64,000 bases of DNA from Sphingoaurantiacus capsulatus (GCF_042648405.1 NZ_JBHRXV010000013.1:1-64000); one strand, 5' to 3'; positions 25,890-35,229 are shown, counted from the first letter of the stretch. Notes: a model not told the origin generated them from the letters alone. A program made the numbers and translations.

Positions 25890-26690
25890 ATGCTGCCCGA
25901 AAAATACGCCCGGCTGAACCCGACGATCGACGAGAATGGCGTGCTCGAACTCGTGCTCAACGACGGCAAGATGAACGCCGTCGACGGCGCCATGCACAAG
26001 CTGCTCGCCGACGTGTGGCGCGACATCGACGCCGATCCGGAGGTGCGCTGCGTGCTGCTGCGTGCGGAGGGCCGCGCCTTCTCGGCGGGCGGCGACCTCG
26101 GCTGGGTGAATGAGCTGGCGACCGACTTCGGCGCGCGCGCCAAGGGCTTCCGCGAGGCGCGCGACCTCGTCCACAATATCGTCAACTGCGCCAAGCCGAC
26201 GGTGTCGGCGATCAACGGCGTCGCGGTCGGCGCCGGCCTTGCGCTGGCGGTGCTCACCGACATCTCGATCGCCGGCAAGTCGGCGCTGCTGCTCGATGGC
26301 CATACCCGCATCGGCGTTGCCGCCGGCGACCATGGCGTGCTGTCGTGGCCGATCCTCTGCGGCCTCGCCCGCGCCCGCTATTACCTGCTGCTCTGCGACC
26401 GGCTCGATGGGCAGACCGCCGCCGACATCGGCCTTGTCGCGCAATGCGTCGAGGACAACCAGTTGCTCGCCCGCGCCCGCGAAGTGGCGACGCGCCTTGC
26501 CAAGGGATCGCCGACCGCGATCCGCTGGACCAAGCACACGCTCAACCACTGGCTGCGCCTCGCCGGCCCGGCGTTCGAGGCGTCGCTCGCCGCCGAATTC
26601 CTCGGCTTCTCCGGCCCCGATGCGCTCGAAGGCATCGCGGCGGTGAAAGAGAAGCGCGAACCCAACTTCACCGGGCCGACCGATGATTGA
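25890..26690 (+). CDS. Crotonase-family protein lacking hydratase glutamates
   Basis: 266 residues. FSAGGDLGW is the oxyanion-hole segment. The helix reads VGAGLALAVLTD, so the first glutamate is alanine, and the second position lies in HTRIGVAAGDHGVLSWPILC with no glutamate. This GDH-type variant with LARARYYLLLCDRL is a recognisable subgroup of uncertain activity, perhaps an isomerase, a hydrolase or a lyase. ATG at 25890 with AAGGAGG 5 bases upstream. Overlaps the penicillin-acylase gene by 8 bases. Confidence 0.85.
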   Translation: MLPEKYARLNPTIDENGVLELVLNDGKMNAVDGAMHKLLADVWRDIDADPEVRCVLLRAEGRAFSAGGDLGWVNELATDFGARAKGFREARDLVHNIVNCAKPTVSAINGVAVGAGLALAVLTDISIAGKSALLLDGHTRIGVAAGDHGVLSWPILCGLARARYYLLLCDRLDGQTAADIGLVAQCVEDNQLLARAREVATRLAKGSPTAIRWTKHTLNHWLRLAGPAFEASLAAEFLGFSGPDALEGIAAVKEKREPNFTGPTDD

Positions 26691-28995
26691 TCGGCTCGCC
26701 GTCGCGCTGGCGGCACTGTGCATCGGCGGGGCGGGGCGGGCGGCGGAAACGCCGCGCCCCCTCCCCGGTCTCGCCGCGCCGGCGGAGATCAAGGTCGACC
26801 GCTGGGGCATCGCGCATATCTATGCCGCCTCCCCGCGCGACGCCTTCTTCATGCAGGGCTATAACGCCGCGCGCGACCGGCTCTGGCAGATCGATCTGTG
26901 GCGCAAGCGCGGGCTGGGCCTGCTCGCCCGCGACTTCGGCCCCGCCTATGTCGCGCAGGATCGCGCCGCCCGGCTGCTGCTCTATCGCGGCGACATGGCG
27001 GCCGAATGGGCGTCGTACGGCGCCGACGCCAAGTCGCAGACCGAGGCATTCGTCGCCGGGGTCAACGCCTATGTCGGCGAAGTGCGCGCCGGCCGCGCGC
27101 CGCTGCCGCCTGAGTTCGCCCTCGCCGGCTCGCAGCCCGACCTGTGGCACGCCGAGGACATCGTCCGCGTGCGCAGCCACGCACTGACCCGCAACGTCAC
27201 CTCCGAAGTCGCGCGCGCCCGCATCGCCTGCGCGGCCGACCTCAAGGCCGACGAGCTGCGCCAATCGCTGAAGCCGAAGTGGGAGACAAAAATCCCCGAC
27301 GGTCTCGACCCCTGCGCCATCCCGGCGGAGGTGCTCGACACCTATCGCCTGGGCGCTGCCGGCGTGACCTTCGACAAGCTGCAGGGCGTGCCGGTGGCGG
27401 CGCTCGACATCGAGTCCGAAGGCTCGAACAACTGGGTGATCGCGCCGTCGCGCACCGCAACCGGCCGCCCGATCCTCGCCAACGATCCGCACCGCGACCT
27501 CGGCATCCCGTCGATCCGCTATGTCGTGCATATGGAGGCGCCCGGCCTGTCGGCGATCGGCGCGGGCGAGCCGGCGCTGCCCGGCATCTCGATCGGCCAC
27601 AACGGCCAAATCGCTTTCGGCCTCACCATCTTCGCCGCCGATCAGGAAGACCTCTACGTCTATGTGACCGAGGGCGACCGCTACCGTTACAAAGGCGGGT
27701 GGGAGCCGATGCAGGTGGTGCGCGAGACCATCGAGGTCAAAGGCGCAGCCCCGCAAACCGCCGAGCTTCGCTTCACCCGTCACGGCCCCGTCCTGCACCA
27801 TGACGCCACCCGCGCCTTCGCGCTGCGGTCGGTGTGGAGCGCGCCCGGCACCTCGGCCTATTTCGGATCGATGCGCTACATGCGCGCCAAGGACTGGCCG
27901 GGCTTCGTCGCGGCGATGGACGGCTGGGGTACGCCGTCCGAAAACCAGGTCTATGCGGATACCAGAGGGCATATCGGCTGGATCGCCGCCGGCCGGGTGC
28001 CGGTGCGGAAGAACTGGGACGGGCTGCTGCCGGTGCCGGGCGACGGCCGCTACGAATGGGACGGCTTCCTGCCCAACGAGGCATTGCCGCGCAGCGCCGA
28101 TCCGGCGGCGGGCTTCATCGCCACCGCCAACGAGATGAACCTCCCCGCCGGCTATCCGGTGGCCGAGCGCAAGCCCGGCTTCGAGTGGGCGCACACCTCG
28201 CGCAAGGAACGCATCGACGAGGTGCTGCACCGCCAGCCGAAATCGACCTTGGCGGATTCGATGGCGCTGCAGAATGACGCGACCAATGTCGTCGCGCGCC
28301 AGTTGCTGCCGCTGCTCACCCCCCTCGCCGACGATCCCCAGCTCGGCGCCGACGTGCGGCTGCTGCAGGGCTGGGACGGCGTCGCCGGCGCCGACAGCCC
28401 CGCCGCCGCGCTGTTCGAAACCTGGCTGATCAAGCACCTCCGCCCCGCCACCGTCGCCGAACTGACGCCGCCGGCCGCGCGGCCCTTGATCACCAGCGCG
28501 GAAGTGGCCGCGGTGATCGACCGGCTGACCGGGCCGACCCCGGCCGACACCCGCCTGCGCATCCTGCGCACCAGCCTCACCGTTGCCGTCGCCGAAGTGA
28601 CCGCCGCGCTCGGCCCCGATCGCACGACATGGGCATGGGGCAAGCTGCACCACGTCTATCTCGAGCATGCGCTGCAGGGCCTCGCCGGTGACAAGCTCGA
28701 CCTGTCGACCGCCAAGCTGCCGGGCGCCGGCACCTATCTGTCGCCGCTCGCCGCCGGCTGGCGCGCCGATGGCCGTCGCATGACCGGCGCCTCGTTCCGC
28801 ATGGTGCTCGACGTCGGCAAATGGGACGACAGCAAGGTGATCAACGGCGCCGGCCAGTCGGGCGACCCGGCAAGCCCGCATTATCGCGACCATTTCGAGC
28901 TGTGGGCGACCGGCCGCTACGTCCCGCTTCTCTATTCGCGCAAGGCGATCGACGCCGCGACGACGCAGACCCTCCGCTTCACCCCCGGCCGCTGA
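26683..28995 (+). CDS. Penicillin acylase-family Ntn amidase
   Basis: 770 residues, full length for the family. A short N-terminal signal (about 1-20) suggests periplasmic location. The autoprocessing point is G247/S248 in SEGSNNWVIAP: Ser248 would become the N-terminal nucleophile of the beta chain after removal of a spacer. The alpha chain is about residues 21-200 and NEMN near the middle of the beta chain fits the catalytic Asn region. Family enzymes hydrolyse penicillins, N-acyl-homoserine lactones and other amides. Between a crotonase (8-base overlap) and an acyl-CoA dehydrogenase (11 bases), it probably releases an acyl group for beta-oxidation. AHL or antibiotic acylase activity is an alternative. 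Confidence 0.9.
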   Translation: MIDRLAVALAALCIGGAGRAAETPRPLPGLAAPAEIKVDRWGIAHIYAASPRDAFFMQGYNAARDRLWQIDLWRKRGLGLLARDFGPAYVAQDRAARLLLYRGDMAAEWASYGADAKSQTEAFVAGVNAYVGEVRAGRAPLPPEFALAGSQPDLWHAEDIVRVRSHALTRNVTSEVARARIACAADLKADELRQSLKPKWETKIPDGLDPCAIPAEVLDTYRLGAAGVTFDKLQGVPVAALDIESEGSNNWVIAPSRTATGRPILANDPHRDLGIPSIRYVVHMEAPGLSAIGAGEPALPGISIGHNGQIAFGLTIFAADQEDLYVYVTEGDRYRYKGGWEPMQVVRETIEVKGAAPQTAELRFTRHGPVLHHDATRAFALRSVWSAPGTSAYFGSMRYMRAKDWPGFVAAMDGWGTPSENQVYADTRGHIGWIAAGRVPVRKNWDGLLPVPGDGRYEWDGFLPNEALPRSADPAAGFIATANEMNLPAGYPVAERKPGFEWAHTSRKERIDEVLHRQPKSTLADSMALQNDATNVVARQLLPLLTPLADDPQLGADVRLLQGWDGVAGADSPAAALFETWLIKHLRPATVAELTPPAARPLITSAEVAAVIDRLTGPTPADTRLRILRTSLTVAVAEVTAALGPDRTTWAWGKLHHVYLEHALQGLAGDKLDLSTAKLPGAGTYLSPLAAGWRADGRRMTGASFRMVLDVGKWDDSKVINGAGQSGDPASPHYRDHFELWATGRYVPLLYSRKAIDAATTQTLRFTPGR

Positions 28996-29006
28996 CAGGA
29001 CCCACG

Positions 29007-30155
29007 ATGGCGCTCGACCTCGAAACCCGTGACCAACTGATCGACATGGTCCGCCGCTTCGTGTCGGAGCGATTGCGTCCCTTGGAGGCGCACATCTCGG
29101 AGACCGACGAGGTGCCCGAGGCGGTCGTCGCCGAAATGCGCGAGTTGGGCCTGTTCGGGCTGACGATACCGGAAGGATACGGCGGCCTCGGCCTGTCGAT
29201 GGAGGAGGAATGCCTCGTCGCCATCGAGCTGGGGCGCACGTCGCCGGCGTTTCGCTCGGTGTTCGGCACCAACGTCGGCATCGGCAGCCAGGGGCTGGTG
29301 ATGTTCGGGTCGGACGAACAGAAAGCGAAATGGCTGCCCGGCATCGCCAGCGGCGAGATCGTCACCAGCTTCGCGCTGACCGAGCCGGAAGCGGGCTCCG
29401 ACTCCGCCGCGGTGAAGACCCGCGCGCGGCTGGATGGCGATGCCTATGTGCTCGATGGGCAGAAGATCTTCATCACCAATGCCGACAAGGCCGGGCTGTT
29501 CACGGTGATGGCGCGCACCGACCCCGACAAGGCGGGGGGTGCAGGGGTGAGCGCCTTCCTCGTTCCCGGCGATCTCCCCGGCCTCCATGTCGGCCCACCT
29601 GAGAAGAAGATGGGCCAGCAGGGGGCCCATGTCTGCACCGTCAGCTTCGATGGGGTGCGCGTTCCCATCGAGAACCGGCTTGGCGCCGAGGGCGAAGGCT
29701 TCAAGGTGGCGATGAAGGTGCTCGACCGCGGGCGGCTGCACATCTCCGCGGTCTGCGTCGGCGTCGCCGAGCGGCTGATCGCCGACTGCGTGGCGTTCGC
29801 GGCGGAGAGGAAGCAGTTCGGCAAGGCCATCGCCGAGTTCCAGCTCATTCAGGCGATGATCGCTGACTCGAAGACCGAAAGCCTTGCGGCCAAGGCGCTG
29901 ACCTTGGAGACGGCCCGCACCCGCGACAGCGGCAAGAGCGTCACGCTCGAAGCGGCGGCGGCGAAGCTGTTCGCGTCGGAGATGGTCGGCCGTGTCGCCG
30001 ACCGCGCGGTGCAGATCCACGGCGGCGCCGGCTACATCGCCGACTATGGCATCGAGCGCTTCTACCGCGATGTGCGCATCTTCCGCATTTACGAAGGCAC
30101 CAGCCAGATCCAGCAGATCGTCATCGCCCGCGAAACGATGAAGGCGGGCGGATAG
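29007..30155 (+). CDS. Acyl-CoA dehydrogenase
   Basis: 382 residues, standard length. FAD-binding and substrate patterns ALTEPEAGSD, KIFITNADKAGL and the C-terminal YRDVRIFRIYEGTSQIQ, with catalytic base E363. It would introduce the 2,3-double bond that the neighbouring hydratases use. Electron acceptor is expected to be ETF. Last gene of the operon started at 25890; a hairpin-rich stretch follows it. Confidence 0.92.
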   Translation: MALDLETRDQLIDMVRRFVSERLRPLEAHISETDEVPEAVVAEMRELGLFGLTIPEGYGGLGLSMEEECLVAIELGRTSPAFRSVFGTNVGIGSQGLVMFGSDEQKAKWLPGIASGEIVTSFALTEPEAGSDSAAVKTRARLDGDAYVLDGQKIFITNADKAGLFTVMARTDPDKAGGAGVSAFLVPGDLPGLHVGPPEKKMGQQGAHVCTVSFDGVRVPIENRLGAEGEGFKVAMKVLDRGRLHISAVCVGVAERLIADCVAFAAERKQFGKAIAEFQLIQAMIADSKTESLAAKALTLETARTRDSGKSVTLEAAAAKLFASEMVGRVADRAVQIHGGAGYIADYGIERFYRDVRIFRIYEGTSQIQQIVIARETMKAGG

Positions 30156-30180
30156 AGCACGACATACCAACCACAGCATC

Positions 30181-30280
30181 GTCATCCCCGCGAAGGCGGG
30201 GAACCAGCACGAACGAATAGGCGCCCGCAGAGCGGGCACGTCATTTGAATGGACTGGGTCCCCGCCTTCGCGGGGAGGAC
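30181..30280. repeat. Inverted REP-like repeat pair (CCCCGCGAAGGCGGGG)
   Basis: GTCATCCCCGCGAAGGCGGG at 30181 is repeated inverted at 30255-30280, with 48 bases between. Each arm is itself palindromic. Such elements are scattered through alphaproteobacterial genomes and often lie between genes; here it separates two convergent operons. Confidence 0.75.
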
Positions 30281-30288
30281 GAAAAGGA

Positions 30289-30320
30289 AAGGGCGGCGTG
30301 CCTTCCGGCGCGCCGCCCTT
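30289..30320. terminator. Terminator-like hairpin between convergent genes
   Basis: AAGGGCGGCG pairs with CGCCGCCCTT across 12 bases. It is A-rich upstream (minus-strand T run), so it may end transcription of the TonB receptor gene as well as the dehydrogenase operon. Confidence 0.65.
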
Positions 30321-30335
30321 CGATTGCTCTGCCGC

Positions 30336-33185
30336 CTAGAACTTGAAGCGGGCGCCGACGTAGAACTGCCGGCCGGTGTGGTGATAGACGCTCAGCCGGT
30401 CGGCGGCGCTGTCGATATACTGGTCGGTGTATTCGTCGGTCAGGTTGATCGCCTCGGCGGTCAGCGTGATGTTGTCGGTCAGCTTGAACGACGCCGACAT
30501 GTCGACGTTGAGCGAGCCGTGCGTCCCCTCCACGTTGTTGAAGGTCGGCTGGCCGGCGTTGGTGTTGAACACCGGCCCCGCCCCCGGCGCGACGCCGTTG
30601 CGGCCCGGCACCGTGGTGAGGAAGCCGCTGCGATAGGCGAGCGAGCCGCGCAGCGAGAACACCTCGTCCTCATAATAGAGCGTGGCGTTGGCGCTGTGCT
30701 TCGACAGGTTGACCAGCGGGTGGATCACCACCGGCGCGCCGGCCGAGGTCGCCAGCGGATATTCGATCTCCGACTTCACATAGGTGTAGTTCGCCTGGAT
30801 ACCCATGTTCTCGCCGAAGCTGCCGAGGAAGGTGAACGGTGCCTGGAAGCCGAGTTCGAGACCCTTCAGCTCGCCGCCGTCGCTGTCGACCGGCTGGGTG
30901 ACGGTGAACAGGTCGGTCGGCTGCACCGTCGTGCCGACGAGCAGGCTGTCGGGCAGGCCGAGCTGGTTGAACGGGATCGACTGGACGCTCGTCGCGACGA
31001 AGCTCGAGATATCCTTGTAGAACAGGCCGACGACGACGGCGGCGTTCTTGGCGAAATACCATTCGAACGAGAAGTCGACATCGGTCGCCTTGGTCGGGCT
31101 GATGAACGGGTTGCCGAGCGTCAGCGTGCGGTTGCCGCCGCTGATCGAGAAGGAGCCGCCCGGGTTGACGGTGCCGAGGTTCGGGCGGGCGATTACCTTC
31201 GCCACCGCGGCGCGGAGGACGACATCCTCGCTGACGTCGAGGCTGAGGTTCGCCGAGGGCAGCCAGTTGTCGTAGGTCCGCTCGACTTCGACCAAGGTGT
31301 AGCCCGGTGCCGGGCCGCCATTCTGGTAGCCGGTCGAGGTCTGCTTGGTTTCGACATAGCGCAGGCCGGCATCGGCGCGCAGGCGCATGCCGCCGACCTC
31401 GCTGTCCAACGCCGCCTGCAGGAAGCCTGCCGTGCTGCGCTCGTCGACGGTGACGAAATTGCCGCGGGCGCTGGCGTTCGGAATGCCGGTCAGCGCGAAG
31501 CGGCCGGTGTTTGAATAGATGCCGAGATTGTCGGCGAACGCCTGCAAATTCGGGATGACGAAAGTGCGCGGCGAGCCGTTGATGCTGGTGCCGCTGTCGA
31601 TCGAATATTGCGAGCTGAGCGGCCCGAGCCCGCCGGCCGGTACGAGGCCCGCCACATCGGTCTCGCTGGCGCGGCGATACTCCTCGGAGTCGAAGCTGTA
31701 CTTCTTGTAGTCGGCGCCGCCGCGGATCTTCAGCGTCTCGGTCGCGTCGAACTCCAGCTCGGCGCGGCCGGTCTTGAAGGTGTTGTCGACATATTGCGGC
31801 CGCAGGCGGATTTCACCGAGGATGAAGCTCGCCGGGTTGGTGACGTCGAGGTTGCCGTAGGTGATCGTCGGGTTGCGGCCGTTGGTGAAATTATAGGCGA
31901 AGCCGTTGACGTTGTTCGCATCGAGCGCGACCGTCGTCTGGATCGGGTTGGCGAAGGCCGACTTCGAATAGCCGCCGATCAGGTCGAGGCGCAGCCGCTC
32001 GCCGAGCTCCTGCTCGAGGTTGGCGGTGTACTGCTGGAACTTGGTGCGCAGCTTGTCGAAGCGCGATTCGACGCGAACGTCGACGCCGTTGAACGTGCCC
32101 GACACCAGGCTGTTTGTCGCGTCGACCTGCGCGCCCGGCAGGATCACCGTCTGCGGCTTGCCGGTGCCCGAGCGGCTGAACGAGATCGCCTCGAGATACT
32201 GCTCGGCGCGCTGCGACTTGAAGTCGGCATAGAGCGTGTCGAACGTCAGCAGCGTCGAATCCTGCGGCGCCCACTGCAGCGAGGCGGTGAGGCCGAGGCG
32301 CTTGTTGTCATATTTGTAGCTGTCGTAGCGCGGGATGCGCGGATGGAAGAAGGCGTAGCCCTGCGTGGCGCCGGTGGGCAGCGTCGACGTGGTCGCGAAG
32401 CCGCCGTTGTCGGTGCCGCGCTCCCAGCGCACCGTCGAGGGGCCTTCCTCGGTGGTGTTGCGCTCGGAATAGGAGGCCGAGAGCAGGATGCCGATCGTGT
32501 TGTCGGCGCTCTTGGTCGAGAACACGCCGGCGAGCTTCGGGTCGATCTTGCCCGACAGGTCGTTGTAGCCGCCCTGCACCGAGCCGGCGATCGTCATGTC
32601 CTCGCGATAGTCGAACGGACGCGCAGTCTGCAGGTCAACGGTGGCGCCGAGCGAGCCTTCCTCGACATTGGCCGAGGCGGTCTTGCGCACCGTGATCGAG
32701 TTGAAGAGTTCGGACGCGAACACGTTGAAGTCGAAGCTGCGGCCACGGTTGGCGCCGCCCGAGGCGTCGGCGCCGCCGGTGGTCGACAGGCCTTCCATGC
32801 CGTTGATGCGCACGCGGGTGAACACCGGGCCGAGGCCGCGGACGGTGATCTGACGGCCTTCGCCCTGATCGCGCGTGATCGCGACGCCGGGGATGCGCTG
32901 CAGCGATTCAGCAAGGTTGTTGTCGGGGAAGTCGGCGATGTCCTCCGCCTTGATGACGTCGACGATCGAGGTCGACAGCCGCTTTTCGGCGAGCGAGGCG
33001 CCGAGCGAGGCGCGGAAGCCCGTGACGATGATCTCTTCGGCGTCTGCATCGAGCGTGCCGGGCGCCGGTTCGGCGGCGGCGCTATCCTGCGCCTGCGCGG
33101 CGCTGCCCATCGCGAGCAGCGAGGCGGTGCCCAGCAGCAGCGTCAGCTTCGCCGGATGGACAATGGACGTCGGTCGGTTGCGCAT
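30336..33185 (-). CDS. TonB-dependent receptor, probable oligogalacturonide uptake
   Basis: 949 residues. Signal peptide (1-32, AQAQ cleavage), a TonB-box-like EEIIVTGFRASL near residue 50, the plug domain with IPGVAITRDQGEGRQITVRG, and a long beta barrel that ends in the expected aromatic residue (YVGARFKF). This carbohydrate-type receptor group is abundant in sphingomonads and Caulobacter. It is divergent from the pectate lyase and has the strongest LacI palindrome 64 bases upstream of its start, so outer-membrane uptake of pectin oligomers is inferred. Confidence 0.92.
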   Translation of the reverse strand: MRNRPTSIVHPAKLTLLLGTASLLAMGSAAQAQDSAAAEPAPGTLDADAEEIIVTGFRASLGASLAEKRLSTSIVDVIKAEDIADFPDNNLAESLQRIPGVAITRDQGEGRQITVRGLGPVFTRVRINGMEGLSTTGGADASGGANRGRSFDFNVFASELFNSITVRKTASANVEEGSLGATVDLQTARPFDYREDMTIAGSVQGGYNDLSGKIDPKLAGVFSTKSADNTIGILLSASYSERNTTEEGPSTVRWERGTDNGGFATTSTLPTGATQGYAFFHPRIPRYDSYKYDNKRLGLTASLQWAPQDSTLLTFDTLYADFKSQRAEQYLEAISFSRSGTGKPQTVILPGAQVDATNSLVSGTFNGVDVRVESRFDKLRTKFQQYTANLEQELGERLRLDLIGGYSKSAFANPIQTTVALDANNVNGFAYNFTNGRNPTITYGNLDVTNPASFILGEIRLRPQYVDNTFKTGRAELEFDATETLKIRGGADYKKYSFDSEEYRRASETDVAGLVPAGGLGPLSSQYSIDSGTSINGSPRTFVIPNLQAFADNLGIYSNTGRFALTGIPNASARGNFVTVDERSTAGFLQAALDSEVGGMRLRADAGLRYVETKQTSTGYQNGGPAPGYTLVEVERTYDNWLPSANLSLDVSEDVVLRAAVAKVIARPNLGTVNPGGSFSISGGNRTLTLGNPFISPTKATDVDFSFEWYFAKNAAVVVGLFYKDISSFVATSVQSIPFNQLGLPDSLLVGTTVQPTDLFTVTQPVDSDGGELKGLELGFQAPFTFLGSFGENMGIQANYTYVKSEIEYPLATSAGAPVVIHPLVNLSKHSANATLYYEDEVFSLRGSLAYRSGFLTTVPGRNGVAPGAGPVFNTNAGQPTFNNVEGTHGSLNVDMSASFKLTDNITLTAEAINLTDEYTDQYIDSAADRLSVYHHTGRQFYVGARFKF

Positions 33186-33248
33186 CGATCACTCCCCTAG
33201 GCGGCTCTATGGCCGTTTCGACTAGCGATGTCCTCCGGCATCTTTGCC

Positions 33249-33268
33249 GAATGACACCGGTGTCATTC
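33249..33268. promoter_or_regulatory. LacI-type operator 1, perfect 20-bp palindrome
   Basis: GAATGACACCGGTGTCATTC is fully self-complementary. It is 64 bases upstream of the TonB receptor start, in the 282-bp divergent region shared with the pectate lyase. The core ATGACACCGGT recurs at four other promoters of the cluster. Confidence 0.85.
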
Positions 33269-33398
33269 TTGAGTGGAAAACGACGGCGGCGCAGCCGCTC
33301 CCCACCCCGATTTGAATTTGCACTGAGACGGCGAACCGCCTCCTACTCCCCAAAGCGACGACACAACAGGCCGCGCCGACACCGCTTGTTCTTTAAGA

Positions 33399-33412
33399 GT
33401 AACCGGTGTCAT
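33399..33412. promoter_or_regulatory. LacI-type operator 2
   Basis: GTAACCGGTGTCAT, 56 bases upstream of the pectate lyase ATG; on the minus strand it reads ATGACACCGGTTAC and shares the core of operators 3 and 4. Confidence 0.75.
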
Positions 33413-33467
33413 AATGAATGTGAAACGAGAGAAGGCCGGTGTCAAGGCCGCTTTGGGGAGAGAAAAA

Positions 33468-34817
33468 ATGCTGCTTTTACGAGCGGTTGCGCTTGGATTG
33501 GCGTTGATGACCACGCCGATGGCGCTCGCCGCGACCGCTTTCCCCGGTGCGGTCGGCTGGGCCGCCGCCACTCCCGGCGGGCGCGGCGGGCAGGTGATTC
33601 GCGTGACCAATCTGAATGCAGATGGCCCCGGCTCGCTGCGCGCGGCGATCAACGCCAAGGGCCCGCGGATCATCGTGTTCGAGGTCGGCGGCGTCATCGA
33701 CATGAAGCGCACGACGCTGACCATCGGCGAGCCCTTCGTCACCATCGCCGGGCAGACCGCGCCCTCACCCGGCATCACCCTCATCCGCGGCGGCATCGAC
33801 GTGAAGACGCACGACGTCATCATGCGCCACATCCGCGTCCGGCCCGGGGTCGACGGGCAGGCCAAGCGCAGCGGCTGGGAAGTGGACGCGCTGTCGACGG
33901 TCGGCGCCTACAATATCATCGTCGACCATTGCACGATGACCTGGGCGCTCGACGAGAATCTCTCCGCCTCGGGCCCGCGCTTTACCGGCAAGACGGTGGA
34001 GGAGTGGCGGCGCGGCACCTCGCGCAACATCACCTTCTCCTACAACCTCCTCGCCGAAGGCCTCGCCGACGCCAGCCACCCGAAGGGCGAGCATTCCAAG
34101 GGCTCGCTGCTGCACGACAACGCCACCGGCATCCTCATTTACCGCAACCTCTATGCCCACAATGTCGAGCGCAATCCGCTGCTGAAGGGCGGCGTCCACG
34201 CGGCGGTGGTCAACAATCTCATCTACGACCCCGGCAAGCGTGCCATCCACTATAACCTCATGGCGCTCGAATGGGCGGGGCAGGACTATCAGACCGGCGA
34301 ACTCGCCGCCGTCGGCAACGTCATGCGCGGCGGCCCCTCGACCGACGAGCGGCTGCCCTTCCTGATGTTAGGGGGCGACGGCGACCTGCGCTACCACGGT
34401 CGCGACAACATCGCCGTCGACAAGCATGGCGCCCAGCTGCCGATGTTCGGCCGCTACGGCGAGACGCGCGCCAAGCTGATCGAGGCCGACAAGCCGACCG
34501 TGTGGCCCGAGAAGCTCGACGTGCTGCCGGCGCGCGATGTCGAAACCCATGTGCTCGCCAACGCCGGCGCGCGGCCGTGGGACCGCGACGAGCATGACAT
34601 CCGCGTGCTGTTCTTCGTCGCCGAAGGCCGCGGCGAGATCATCGACGACGAAGCGGTGGTCGGCGGCTACCCCGAGGCCACGCCGACCCGCGCGGCGTTT
34701 GTGGCCGCCGAGTGGAACCTCGACACGATGGAGCCGAAATCGGGCCGCTATCCGGGGCAGAAAGGGCCGATCCAGGAAAGCCTGTCGGCGCGCGACCGCG
34801 CGATGCGGCGCAACTGA
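33468..34817 (+). CDS. Secreted PL1-type pectate lyase
   Basis: 449 residues. Signal peptide (MLLLRAVALGLALMTTPMA, cleaved near ALA-ATA), then a right-handed beta-helix protein of the pectate lyase superfamily: GSLRAAINAKGPRIIVFEVGG split at the N-terminal cap, TIAGQTAPSPGITL, and the conserved VDHCTMTWALDENL. The start at 33468 has GGGGAGA and begins exactly at the signal; an ATG 54 bases upstream would spoil it. Such enzymes cleave polygalacturonate by beta-elimination, giving unsaturated oligomers. Operator 2 and the overlapping cupin gene place it in the pectin regulon. Confidence 0.9.
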   Translation: MLLLRAVALGLALMTTPMALAATAFPGAVGWAAATPGGRGGQVIRVTNLNADGPGSLRAAINAKGPRIIVFEVGGVIDMKRTTLTIGEPFVTIAGQTAPSPGITLIRGGIDVKTHDVIMRHIRVRPGVDGQAKRSGWEVDALSTVGAYNIIVDHCTMTWALDENLSASGPRFTGKTVEEWRRGTSRNITFSYNLLAEGLADASHPKGEHSKGSLLHDNATGILIYRNLYAHNVERNPLLKGGVHAAVVNNLIYDPGKRAIHYNLMALEWAGQDYQTGELAAVGNVMRGGPSTDERLPFLMLGGDGDLRYHGRDNIAVDKHGAQLPMFGRYGETRAKLIEADKPTVWPEKLDVLPARDVETHVLANAGARPWDRDEHDIRVLFFVAEGRGEIIDDEAVVGGYPEATPTRAAFVAAEWNLDTMEPKSGRYPGQKGPIQESLSARDRAMRRN

Positions 34818-35215
34818 TGCTGGCGCTTGCCCTCCTCGCCGCCGCCGCAACCGTCGCGCCGCCAATGGTCGTCGTCGACCAGCAGGCGGTGATGCGCCGC
34901 GAGCCCGTGCCGCACGGCGCGATCGGCATGAGCACCGCCTACCGGATCAGCGACGTGGCGCCGGGCCGCACCATGGAATTCCGCCGCCGCGTCCTCGACG
35001 TCGGCGCCGCGATCGGCGCGCATGTCATCGACCATGACGAGGTCTATTATGTGCTGGCCGGCGAGGGCGAGGTGCTGTCCGACGGTAAGACGGCGGTGCT
35101 GAAGCCGGGGATGGCGGCGTATCTTTACAAGGGCGCCAATGTCGGGATTACGCAGCGGGGCAAGGTGCCGCTGGATCTGATCGTGTCCTACCCGTTGGCG
35201 GCGAAGAAGCCGTAA
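34817..35215 (+). CDS. Secreted cupin, possibly KdgF-like
   Basis: 132 residues. N-terminal signal-like stretch (MLALALLAAAATVA) and a single cupin domain. Motif 1 is AHVIDHDEVYYVLAGEGEV, with HxxxHxE spacing rather than the usual HxH; motif 2 (LKPGMAAYLYKGANVG) lacks its histidine. KdgF cupins linearise unsaturated galacturonate and lie in similar clusters, so that is the first guess, but the altered metal ligands and the export signal make it unsure. ATG overlaps the pectate lyase stop (TGATG). Confidence 0.75.
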   Translation: MLALALLAAAATVAPPMVVVDQQAVMRREPVPHGAIGMSTAYRISDVAPGRTMEFRRRVLDVGAAIGAHVIDHDEVYYVLAGEGEVLSDGKTAVLKPGMAAYLYKGANVGITQRGKVPLDLIVSYPLAAKKP

Positions 35216-35229
35216 TCAGCCACCCACGT

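Noticed and set aside
30181..30280. CRISPR-like repeats
   Set aside because: Only two inverted arms occur with no spacer array or cas genes; it is a REP-like element. The same holds for 35230-35299.
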